Part shown: positions 22,081 to 29,274 of the stretch, in pieces
How the letters are laid out: every line of letters begins with the position of its first letter
Position numbering within the stretch: position 1 is the first letter of the stretch
Origin: a virus
Reading direction: 5' to 3' (one strand)
Length of the DNA: 29,274 nucleotides
Virus record (IMG/VR): IMGVR_UViG_3300005613_000313
Coordinates: 1-29,274 of that record
The notes under the pieces: model-generated
Seen by the model: the letters and a program-made list of their open reading frames with translations, nothing else
Database searches by the model: none
What the model was told of the DNA's origin: nothing
Made by a program: the position numbers and the translations under genes

Positions 22081-23289
22081 CTACACTCCGAAAGTTCCTA
22101 CGCTAATAGCCGCATCTTGTATAAGTGCTGCATCCCAGTAGCTGTTTAAGATAAGTCTGTTTGTTCCTTTGATTGCTTGTGTGTATGGATCCATAAGGAT
22201 TTCAACTCCACCAAATTGAGCAACTTGAACTTTTGACCAGTCTCCATAATAAACAGCAGGGTTGGTGATGTCTGCAATTTGGTTGCTAAACTTCGCCATA
22301 ACTCCCATAACCATTTCGTTTATGATTAACGGATTCACACCAGATACTTGTGCCGCTGTGTATATTTCAGTAAACAAATCATTGCTTATTGCAAAACCAA
22401 GATTCCCCCGGTTGTGGTTGTTTGATTGTACTTCCTCAACAAGACCCATCAATAGGGCAGTGATATCAGCATTAGTAACTGGCGTTTTACCAGCTCCAAG
22501 ATAAGCATATGCCCCATTTGCAGAATCATCAGTGAATAATGCATATTCAACTTTCGCTCCTACTGCTTGTGCAATTGAGTTTCTAAGTGCTGATTCTAAA
22601 GAACCGTTTGCTTGCATTGCTGCTTGCTTTGAGTAGTCAACATAAGCCGCTAATCGCTTCGGCGCTAAGTCTTTTTTGCTTGATGCCGTTCCGCCATCTA
22701 TTGCATCAGAAACTTCAGTTTCCCATTGTGTGCTTACAGCGCCAAGGATTGGAATGCGTTGGTCAGTGGTTGAACTTACTCGAGTGATACCAAGATCACC
22801 AAGGATAGTGTTTGCATATACTGCATCAACAAAAGACTGTTGCTCTATTCCAGTTGTGTCATTCTCAGTTATAACGGCTCTGTTAAGTACCATTGAAGGT
22901 ATAACAACACCATTTGATGAACGACCAATTGCGTTCATTTCTCTCTCTCCTTCTTGCGCCATTTCTGCTTCAACTCCTTCAAGTTTGCCACCAAATGCTG
23001 CACGAACTGCTTTACCGAAAGAAAAATCCTTGATAATTCTTTTTTCTTCTTTGGTTTGTTCCACAACTGGACTTCCACCTAAATTTGCTGCTTTCATTCT
23101 TATTTCTTCTTCTTTTTGAACCTTTGGAAGCTCTTCAACCAATGCGGTCAATCTCTCCATGTTTGTGTCAAATGACAATGTCTCTTCTTCTGTAAAATCT
23201 CTATTTTCAGAAGTAACCAATGTTTCTAATGAATCAATCTCACTTTTTACAGCTCCGATTTCTTCTCTTATTGCTTTACTATTTTTCAT
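22081..23289 (-). CDS. major capsid protein (HK97 fold)
   Basis: A 402-residue HK97-type capsid protein. Residues 1 to about 105 form a charged coiled-coil scaffold domain (AVKSEIDSLETLVTSENRDF), expected to be removed by the prohead protease. The shell domain follows, with TTDQRIPILGAVSTQWETEV in the usual N-arm/E-loop position, SNDLFTEIYTAAQVSG in the P-domain and a C-terminal FGGVEILMDPYT strand. Size and order between protease and connector are standard. A terminator follows it directly. Confidence 0.93.
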   Translation of the reverse strand: MKNSKAIREEIGAVKSEIDSLETLVTSENRDFTEEETLSFDTNMERLTALVEELPKVQKEEEIRMKAANLGGSPVVEQTKEEKRIIKDFSFGKAVRAAFGGKLEGVEAEMAQEGEREMNAIGRSSNGVVIPSMVLNRAVITENDTTGIEQQSFVDAVYANTILGDLGITRVSSTTDQRIPILGAVSTQWETEVSDAIDGGTASSKKDLAPKRLAAYVDYSKQAAMQANGSLESALRNSIAQAVGAKVEYALFTDDSANGAYAYLGAGKTPVTNADITALLMGLVEEVQSNNHNRGNLGFAISNDLFTEIYTAAQVSGVNPLIINEMVMGVMAKFSNQIADITNPAVYYGDWSKVQVAQFGGVEILMDPYTQAIKGTNRLILNSYWDAALIQDAAISVGTFGV

Positions 23290-23327
23290 TTTTATTTAAA
23301 TTAATTATTGCAAATATTATCCTATAA

Positions 23328-23927
23328 TTATAAGTACTTTGTAATTATTTTTACTTTGTTAAATTGTCTTAACTTAGACTTGGTTTCCAATCCCATCACT
23401 TTTGGTGCTTCTTCAATTGGTTCTAATGCCTTTTTTATTTCGTCAATTTGCTCTGCACTTCTTTTGAAAGCATCTTTATTGGACCCAGCTGAAACAACTG
23501 ACCACTCAATTAATTCTTGACGTGTAAAGTAAACAACATCTCTATCTTCGCCCTTCTTATCATCACCGTATCTGTATTCGTGTGGTATTGCACCAACAGA
23601 TGCCATTTTTAAAATACCATCATTTATTTTGTTAAAAACCTTATCTGCAATCGGGTTATTACCTTCACGCTCAAAAGTCACTTCACCAATCAATGCATCA
23701 CCATCTTGGTACACTCGTGATGTGCCAATTATTGTGTCAGGATTATCACCAGATACAACGTGATTGTATCCAACAATAGGGTTTCTGTTATAGTTTTCTA
23801 ATTCCCAACCCGCCAATTTGAACACCGTGCCGTGTCGGTCAATTGATTCGGTCGATATAACAAACTCAGCGGTTCGGCTTTCTACATTCACCCCGCGGCA
23901 CTCAATCAATCTTTCTATTTTATTCAT
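23328..23927 (-). CDS. prohead protease (HK97/S78 family)
   Basis: A 199-residue serine protease that trims the capsid scaffold domain. It starts with the family pattern VESRTAEFVISTESIDRHGT, then YNHVVSG with the catalytic histidine H56 and LKMASVG with the catalytic serine S110. The C-terminal part (LIEWSVVSAGSNKDA, about 139-153) is also typical. It overlaps the portal gene end by 8 bases. Confidence 0.93.
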   Translation of the reverse strand: MNKIERLIECRGVNVESRTAEFVISTESIDRHGTVFKLAGWELENYNRNPIVGYNHVVSGDNPDTIIGTSRVYQDGDALIGEVTFEREGNNPIADKVFNKINDGILKMASVGAIPHEYRYGDDKKGEDRDVVYFTRQELIEWSVVSAGSNKDAFKRSAEQIDEIKKALEPIEEAPKVMGLETKSKLRQFNKVKIITKYL

Positions 23928-25134
23928 CTTCTTTTTTGTAATAATTTTTTATGTCAGCTATTGGTATCCTATTTATTTGTACATACCTTTCATCACCACC
24001 CTCAACGCTGTTTCTATCTTCTAACTCTAACACATCATTGATTGTATAAGCGCCTATGTCAGTCATCAATCTGTAATACTCACCTTTAGTTTTTACATCT
24101 GTTCTTAGTAAGCGGTCTACATTATGTTTGAAATAGTAATCACGCTTTTCATTTTCTTTTAGTAGCTTTCTTCTGTATTCCTGCTCTATTTTCTCAATCC
24201 AAGAACCAATGCCATAAGTCACAAACTCAATGCCCATATGTTCAATGTTGCTGTAAGTACTGCCTTCCATTTCATTTATCATAAATGAAGGGATACCCAA
24301 TATTGTGGCTATCTCATTCTTTTGAAATTTCCTTGTGGCTATAAACTCAGCATCAGCAGGTGGCATACCTATTCGGTGATACTTACTGCCAGCGTCCAAT
24401 ATTGCAGTGCCTCGTGTGCCATTCGGGCCGTAGTTGGCTGTCCATTGTTGGTTAATGGCGTCTTTCGTCTCTGGTTTTAAAGTTCCTGCATATTCAATGT
24501 ATCCATCAATACGAGTTCCTTTATTGTAAAAATCTGCACCATAATCCTGGGCCGCTATTGACAAACCCAGGTTTTGTTTATGTATTTGGATAGCACTCAT
24601 ACCAATCACTGGATCAACACCAAAACCACGAAGGTTTATAATGTCACGGTCTGGCACGAGTAAAGTTTCAGTTTTATTGTTTGCTTGTTTGGTTTCAACT
24701 TTCCAATATATTTCATCATCGTACTTTAAAGGCTCACAAATCTCTCTGCTAACATTTACCAATGAAGTTGGGTTCCCGAAATTATCACGTTCAATTATGG
24801 CCAAGCCATTACCGTGGTTGATCGCTGATGTGATTAATATTTGAGTAAAATCAAATGATATGCTTTCGTAATTAGCTTCAGCATTCAACAAATATTCAAC
24901 TGGGTGGGTAACCATTTCCCTTTTACCATTGCTTTTTCTAAACACCTCAAGTGGGAGCATTGCAACTGATTCCGTAATTCTACGAACACCGGCCCAGTAG
25001 GCTGAAAGGCCCATTGCAGTTATCTCGGTGACTGGCGTTCTACCCACCATACCACCAAAATTTGCATTCAGAAAGCCCTTTTTTTCTGCGAAAACTGGAT
25101 TAATTCTTTTAATTTCTAAACCGAAAAACTTCAC
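23920..25134 (-). CDS. portal protein
   Basis: A 404-residue HK97-type portal. The N-terminal SAYWAGVRRITESVAMLPLE (about 45-64) and the NAEANYESISFDFTQILITS region are family hallmarks, with GFGVDPVIGMSAIQIHKQNL in the middle and MINEMEGSTYSNIEHMGIEF near 285-305. It forms the dodecameric gate at a capsid vertex through which DNA is packed and leaves. A 56-base gap separates it from the basic protein upstream. Confidence 0.94.
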   Translation of the reverse strand: MKFFGLEIKRINPVFAEKKGFLNANFGGMVGRTPVTEITAMGLSAYWAGVRRITESVAMLPLEVFRKSNGKREMVTHPVEYLLNAEANYESISFDFTQILITSAINHGNGLAIIERDNFGNPTSLVNVSREICEPLKYDDEIYWKVETKQANNKTETLLVPDRDIINLRGFGVDPVIGMSAIQIHKQNLGLSIAAQDYGADFYNKGTRIDGYIEYAGTLKPETKDAINQQWTANYGPNGTRGTAILDAGSKYHRIGMPPADAEFIATRKFQKNEIATILGIPSFMINEMEGSTYSNIEHMGIEFVTYGIGSWIEKIEQEYRRKLLKENEKRDYYFKHNVDRLLRTDVKTKGEYYRLMTDIGAYTINDVLELEDRNSVEGGDERYVQINRIPIADIKNYYKKEDE

Positions 25135-25190
25135 TGCACAAAGGTTGAAAAATATTTTAGCTTAAATTGTAATAAAATTAACTTTGTTTA

Positions 25191-25607
25191 TTACTTTTTA
25201 CGCTTTTTCTTATGTTTTATCGACTGAAGCGCTTTAAAACTTTGGTAATTTCTGTGTGGTTTGTAGTCTGGGAGGTAGATATTAATCTCCTTGACAACGG
25301 CGTCGTATGCCATTTTGCGAATTTTAACCCTCAATAAATGCTTGTGGAATAGCTTATCAATACCCTCTGTCACCGCTTGGATCACTTCTTTTGGCACTTC
25401 CATTTCCTTGGCGTTTTTATTTGATAGCATAACCCTATAGCTATCGAAGTCCTTGTAATATCTAAACTTTGGAGCATATTCGCGCATCAAATCAATGGCT
25501 GCATCATACGCATCTTCACTCGTGTTGGTCTTCAACATTTCCAAAAAGATGAAATCAAAGTTTTTTTTGTTGTTTAAAACATCGTAAATTTTTCTTGGTA
25601 TTTTCAT
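25191..25607 (-). CDS. unknown basic protein
   Basis: A 138-residue helical protein with a very basic tail (SIKHKKKRKK). It starts MKIPRKIYDVLNNKKNFDFI and has no catalytic motif I can see. It lies between the methyltransferase and portal genes with only 3 bases from the former, so it could be a partner of the methyltransferase or a DNA-binding packaging factor. Unknown family. Confidence 0.7.
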   Translation of the reverse strand: MKIPRKIYDVLNNKKNFDFIFLEMLKTNTSEDAYDAAIDLMREYAPKFRYYKDFDSYRVMLSNKNAKEMEVPKEVIQAVTEGIDKLFHKHLLRVKIRKMAYDAVVKEINIYLPDYKPHRNYQSFKALQSIKHKKKRKK

Positions 25608-25610
25608 TTT

Positions 25611-26531
25611 TTAAAATAATTTGTATTCATTTTGGTTAATTCTTTTTTTAGCTATCTCAAAATAGTTATCATCCATTTCAATTCCTATCCCGTTTCTGTT
25701 AGTGTTTTGACACGCTACCATAGTAGAACCGCTTCCCATAGTTAAATCCACCACTAAATCATTTTCATTGCTGAAAGTCTTAATTAAATCTTCAAGTAAT
25801 AAAATAGGCTTTTGAGTTGGGTGGTGTCCGTTGTAATCCTTTTTGTATTTAAGTATATTGCTTTTGTATTTTTTGCCTTCCCATAAGTTAAATGTTGCTC
25901 TATACTTTAAGTCCATTTCTTCTATTTCTTCAAATGGTTTTAAAAAATAACCTGTAACACTTAATTTTTCATAGTGTTTTTTAATTGGAAAAGCCCATTG
26001 TTTAGTGCCATCATTTTTAGGAGAAAACCAGTTATAGGGTTGGTTGCCTGTAAATCCACAAAGTTCTTTATAAAAAGAAATAGGTTTGCCACATTTTTTA
26101 AACTCGTCAAGTAAATAAGTCTGTATTGGGTTTTTCTCTGTATCGTATTTTTTACTAAAAACTAAAACATCTTCATAATAATTCAAAGGTGCTTTTTTGG
26201 CGGTTAAAGCGTTTGCAAAGTGGTCTTTTTCCCAAATCATAGAATAATTAAAAGGTAGGTTTTTATGTGCTTTATTTATCAGCTCATTTGTAAAAGGTTG
26301 TTGAGCAGTTAATATCATTTTTCCGTTTCTTCTTAAAATTCTATTTGCAATATCCATTATTTTATCAGTATCAATAACAACATCCCATCCACATTTCCCA
26401 CTCATTCCGTGATTCACATTTTTAATATCTTTTACAGTTCCATAAGGCAAATCCGTCAATATCAAATCAACACTACCGCTTTCTATTTTATCGCTTTCAA
26501 TAAGGCAATCCCCTTTGTATAATTCTATCAT
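25611..26531 (-). CDS. DNA methyltransferase (N6-adenine or N4-cytosine)
   Basis: A 306-residue amino-methyltransferase. Motif IV is TDLPYG (26-31), a variant of DPPY, at the N-terminus, and the SAM-binding motif I is DLTMGSGST (about 260-268) at the C-terminus, the order of the beta class. HPTQKPILLLEDLI before motif I is also typical. It probably protects phage DNA from host restriction or marks it. No restriction enzyme gene is next to it. The gene looks more AT-rich than terminase, so it may be a late gain. Target sequence unknown. Confidence 0.9.
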   Translation of the reverse strand: MIELYKGDCLIESDKIESGSVDLILTDLPYGTVKDIKNVNHGMSGKCGWDVVIDTDKIMDIANRILRRNGKMILTAQQPFTNELINKAHKNLPFNYSMIWEKDHFANALTAKKAPLNYYEDVLVFSKKYDTEKNPIQTYLLDEFKKCGKPISFYKELCGFTGNQPYNWFSPKNDGTKQWAFPIKKHYEKLSVTGYFLKPFEEIEEMDLKYRATFNLWEGKKYKSNILKYKKDYNGHHPTQKPILLLEDLIKTFSNENDLVVDLTMGSGSTMVACQNTNRNGIGIEMDDNYFEIAKKRINQNEYKLF

Positions 26532-28126
26532 ATTATGTATAAATTTCCTGTTTCTAAGTAACTCCCCCCAGTATCACCGCCATCAAGCCAAAGTCCGTAT
26601 GCCATAATATTGGTAATCAACCCATCTATTTTTTTGTTGGGTGTTTTAATATCCTTTTCAAGTTTAATGTTTCCACTTGGGTCAGACTTCACAGCGGCAT
26701 TTCCCGCCATCCATCTCAGCACCGGATTCCCAAAGTGGTTGAACTTCTTGCTTTCAATAGCTGCCTGCATCTCCTTGGTTGGGGCGGTCATGCTCTTGAA
26801 ACCTTGCCTAAACTCAACCAAATCAAATCCTTCATCCACCAACTTGGGTGCTATGTGGTGACTGTTCCAATTGTCATAAGCAATGGTGCGAATATCATAT
26901 TCCCTTCTCAACTCACCCATCTTGTGAATGATAAAATCATAATCAATCACGTTTCCACTTGTTTCTTCAATGTATTCATTATTTACCCAATCAAGATATT
27001 GTATGTTGTTTTTATCGGCTGATTGTGTGCCTTTATCTTCTGGTAACCAAAACCAGTTCTTTGAATAAAATTTATCATCTATTTGCCAAACTAAACTGAA
27101 TGCAGTGATGTCTGACCGTGATGACAAATCAAGACCACCAAAGCAGGGGTACCCCTTTAGTATTTCTTCATCAAAATCCCATTGACTGGCATCCCATATT
27201 TCATCGTTTATCCACCCATCCTTTGATTGTGTCCAAATATTTAAATAGTACCTTTTAAAACTGTTAAGACTTGCAGAACTTACCATTGCTTTTGCTGATT
27301 CCTTCTCATATGCACGTTTGCCAATTGAAACATCATAGTTTGGATTTGCTTTTTTCCAAGTGCTTTCACTAAATGGGTCATCATCTTTATCAGCCCCATA
27401 AATACAAACAAGCTGTGATTCATCTTCTACCAATCCTTTTGCCACATCAATGGCTTGCTCGTGCCTTTGGTATCCAATGCCATACAGGTCAGAACCCGCC
27501 GTGGTAATAATAAAACTCAATGGTTGTTTCCTGGCCCCTTGTGACTTCTCAACCATCTCCAGGACTTCATTATTCTTGTGTACGTGCAACTCATCAATGA
27601 TGGCCAGTTGTGGGTTAATACCATCTTCGCCCCCTGCTTCCTTACTTAGTATCTGGTAAGTTTTTAAACCACCAATGTGGTCCGGTGCTGTTATAGAATT
27701 ACGGTAAATATTACACTTTGATTTCAAACGTGGTGATTTTTGTATCACTTGTTTGGTGGCTTCAAATACTAACCCTGCTTGTTTACGGCCCCAAGCAACA
27801 CCAACAATTTCACTTCCACCTTCACGTTCAATGTCTATGAATACACAAGCTATTGATGCAGCCAAGAATGATTTGCCGCTTTTCTTTGGTATCTCAATGT
27901 AAGCACTGGTGTATTTTCTAAGTCCAGTATCTTTATGCTTCCAACCAAACAATGGTTTAATGATGTCATTCTTTTGCCAATCTTCCAAGATAAATGGCTC
28001 ACCTGCTTTGTCACCTTTCACGTGCTTCACATTATCTTCAATGTACTTCACCACCAGATTGGCTGTGCGTTCATCAAAGTAATATTTGTCTAAATCGTTT
28101 TTTGTGAAATCAGTTTTATATGCCAT
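26528..28126 (-). CDS. terL: terminase large subunit
   Basis: A 532-residue packaging motor from the ATG at 28126; a longer start at 28201 would overlap the small subunit by 86 bases. The ATPase has Walker A IEIPKKSGKS (77-86) and Walker B LAIIDELH (D178, E179). The RNase H-like nuclease has GLDLSSRSDITAF near 335 and later acidic residues (AYDNWN; KIDGLITNIMAYG). The layout is the Terminase_1 family, as in HK97-like phages. It overlaps the small terminase by 11 bases and the methyltransferase by 4. Confidence 0.95.
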   Translation of the reverse strand: MAYKTDFTKNDLDKYYFDERTANLVVKYIEDNVKHVKGDKAGEPFILEDWQKNDIIKPLFGWKHKDTGLRKYTSAYIEIPKKSGKSFLAASIACVFIDIEREGGSEIVGVAWGRKQAGLVFEATKQVIQKSPRLKSKCNIYRNSITAPDHIGGLKTYQILSKEAGGEDGINPQLAIIDELHVHKNNEVLEMVEKSQGARKQPLSFIITTAGSDLYGIGYQRHEQAIDVAKGLVEDESQLVCIYGADKDDDPFSESTWKKANPNYDVSIGKRAYEKESAKAMVSSASLNSFKRYYLNIWTQSKDGWINDEIWDASQWDFDEEILKGYPCFGGLDLSSRSDITAFSLVWQIDDKFYSKNWFWLPEDKGTQSADKNNIQYLDWVNNEYIEETSGNVIDYDFIIHKMGELRREYDIRTIAYDNWNSHHIAPKLVDEGFDLVEFRQGFKSMTAPTKEMQAAIESKKFNHFGNPVLRWMAGNAAVKSDPSGNIKLEKDIKTPNKKIDGLITNIMAYGLWLDGGDTGGSYLETGNLYII

Positions 28127-28592
28127 CAGAATAAATATCAGTTTTAGTTTCTGGTTTCTGTTCCAATTGTATTCTCGTACGTGCTGAAGGACTAAACCCA
28201 AATTCTTGGCTCAACCTTATGAACTCTTTTCGAATCTTGTTTAGTTCCATATACAACGGGTCTATTCTAATGGTTCCCTTTTCATCCGTATATGTTCTAT
28301 TTTTGGTGTTGGCCTTTAACCATTCCATTTCACCATACACATAGCAATATTCCTTGAACATTGACAAATCAATGAATGAGATATAACCCCACATCTTTTG
28401 TGCTTGCATCAATTGGCTGTTCCATATCTCTTTGGCTTTGTCATTCAAATCATCCGGTGGTGTTGGGATTGTATCGTGTACCCAATCCAATGCATTTGCA
28501 TCAGCTATTTGATCATCGTGCTTTGATGGTTGATAATAACCCTTTTTTATTGTTATTGCTTTTGGTGGTGGTAATGGTCCTCGTTTTCCCAT
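28116..28592 (-). CDS. terS: terminase small subunit (P27 family)
   Basis: A 158-residue protein that recognises phage DNA for packaging. It starts MGKRGPLPPPKAITIKKG, typical of P27-type small terminases, followed by PTPPDDLNDKAKEIWNS (about 42-58) and a helical core with a C-terminal SQEFGFSPSARTRIQ (about 128-142), the family's signature end. It is directly before the large subunit and 2 bases from the HNH gene. Confidence 0.9.
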   Translation of the reverse strand: MGKRGPLPPPKAITIKKGYYQPSKHDDQIADANALDWVHDTIPTPPDDLNDKAKEIWNSQLMQAQKMWGYISFIDLSMFKEYCYVYGEMEWLKANTKNRTYTDEKGTIRIDPLYMELNKIRKEFIRLSQEFGFSPSARTRIQLEQKPETKTDIYSDGI

Positions 28593-28593
28593 A

Positions 28594-29274
28594 TTATAAT
28601 AAATTTCTCATGTGTGGTAAATTGTTTTTTATAATATATTGATCTCTAAAAATAGCAGCTTCAATATTATTTTTAAAATTACCTAAATCGTGCCTTTTAT
28701 TTTTAAAATTAATTAAAACACGATAAGTGTTAGATTCTTTATTTTTATGAACACCTATAAAACCACTTGTATTTTTTACGGATCTTCTGTTTGCTGCATT
28801 TATATATGGCTCAACATAGCGGCAATTTAATGGCTCGTAATTACCATTATTGTCAATTCTATCAATTTCCAACCCTTTTTTGTATCCATTTTTTAATGAC
28901 CATTTTTCAAACTCATAAAAATCATTTTTCCATAAATCACAAATTTTTATTCCTCTACCACCATAATTTTTATATCCTGGATGTTTTTTGCTTGTGCATC
29001 TATACTTAACACTATGCCAAACACTATGCAAATCTCTGTCGGTTATATTAATACCATCTCTTTTAGGAATTTTTTTATTTACCCTGCCACCTAAATGATC
29101 AACGCACCATTTTCTTTTTTTAGTAGATTTAATTTCAACGCCACAAACAAAGCAATTACTTAAAATAATAGTTTTTAATTTATGTTTACTTTTCCAATTT
29201 CTATAACATACATCTGATGTAAAACTTTTATGTTTCTTGTTTAAAACATCAAACGCTTTTTTTACCGACCCAAT
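28594..29274 (-). CDS. partial HNH endonuclease with AP2-like domain
   Basis: The frame is open to the right edge, so the N-terminus is missing; 226 residues are visible. Near residue 41 is CFVCG followed by KWCVDHLGG, a zinc-finger/HNH-like part. Then comes YKNYGGRGIKICDLW (101-115), a second HNH-type core RIDNNGNYEPLNCR (139-152), and an AP2-like DNA-binding domain SGFIGVHKNKESNTYRVLIN (170-189) to the end. The layout fits a free-standing homing endonuclease. The DNA is AT-rich compared with terminase, a sign of recent gain. A packaging role like that of HK97 gp74 is the alternative. Confidence 0.8.
   Translation of the reverse strand: MGSVKKAFDVLNKKHKSFTSDVCYRNWKSKHKLKTIILSNCFVCGVEIKSTKKRKWCVDHLGGRVNKKIPKRDGINITDRDLHSVWHSVKYRCTSKKHPGYKNYGGRGIKICDLWKNDFYEFEKWSLKNGYKKGLEIDRIDNNGNYEPLNCRYVEPYINAANRRSVKNTSGFIGVHKNKESNTYRVLINFKNKRHDLGNFKNNIEAAIFRDQYIIKNNLPHMRNLL

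Noticed and set aside
23290-23327. Separate promoter for the capsid gene
   Set aside because: The AT-rich gap has only a poor -7 match (TAATATTTG) and no -33 box.
28127-28201. Longer N-terminus of the large terminase
   Set aside because: It would overlap the small terminase by 86 bases and does not look like the family; MAYK at 28126 fits.
1-29274. CRISPR array, tRNA, insertion sequence or integrase
   Set aside because: No regular spaced repeats, cloverleaf, transposase or recombinase motifs were seen on either strand by eye.

Overview
The window is a contiguous piece of a tailed (siphovirus-type, HK97-fold) phage or prophage genome. The host is most likely a flavobacterium or another member of the Bacteroidota. 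Three things point there: promoters of the TTTG-N19-TAnnTTTG type, AT-rich DNA with few classical Shine-Dalgarno sequences, and signal peptides ending in SYGQ or SYSQ. No integrase, lysogeny repressor, tRNA, CRISPR array or insertion sequence is visible. A temperate or lytic lifestyle therefore cannot be decided from this window.

Layout. (1) 1-4003, minus strand: a replication/recombination operon with a VirE-N/PriCT/SF3 primase-helicase, an SF2 helicase, a VRR-NUC nuclease and small downstream genes, one of them cut by the window edge. (2) 4004-4454: a divergent control region. It has a leftward promoter, a 16-bp direct repeat, two long inverted repeats, a pseudoknot-like leader and a rightward promoter. 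(3) 4455-9726, plus strand: tightly overlapping small early genes in three transcription units. Each unit begins with a near-identical promoter (P1 at 4401, P2 at 6361, P3 at 8245). They encode a secreted protein, an HTH protein, an SSB-like protein, a DnaA domain IV-like protein, a lytic transglycosylase, a nested spanin-like gene pair and a run of unknown small proteins. (4) 9740-29274, minus strand: the late operon, read from the right edge leftwards. Its order is HNH/AP2-like endonuclease (cut by the edge), small and large terminase, DNA methyltransferase, unknown basic protein, portal, prohead protease, major capsid, connector and adaptor proteins, tail tube, tail assembly chaperones (with -1 frameshift), tape measure, large tail protein, HNH endonuclease, DUF3168-like protein, LamG tail fibre, small tail-associated protein, GAF-like membrane protein, 28-residue membrane peptide, holin-like protein, amidase and metallophosphoesterase.

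How it works together. P1-P3 probably fire early with host RNA polymerase. The SSB and DnaA-IV-like proteins join the leftward primase-helicase in replication, and repeats in the divergent region are candidates for an origin or operator. Late genes are read as one long unit. Near-identical intrinsic terminators directly after the capsid and tail-tube genes probably set the high ratio of those two proteins. A canonical A AAA AAG slippery site, followed by a perfect 11-bp hairpin, makes the G/GT tail chaperone pair. Lysis functions appear split: amidase and holin on the late strand, transglycosylase and spanin-like genes on the early strand.
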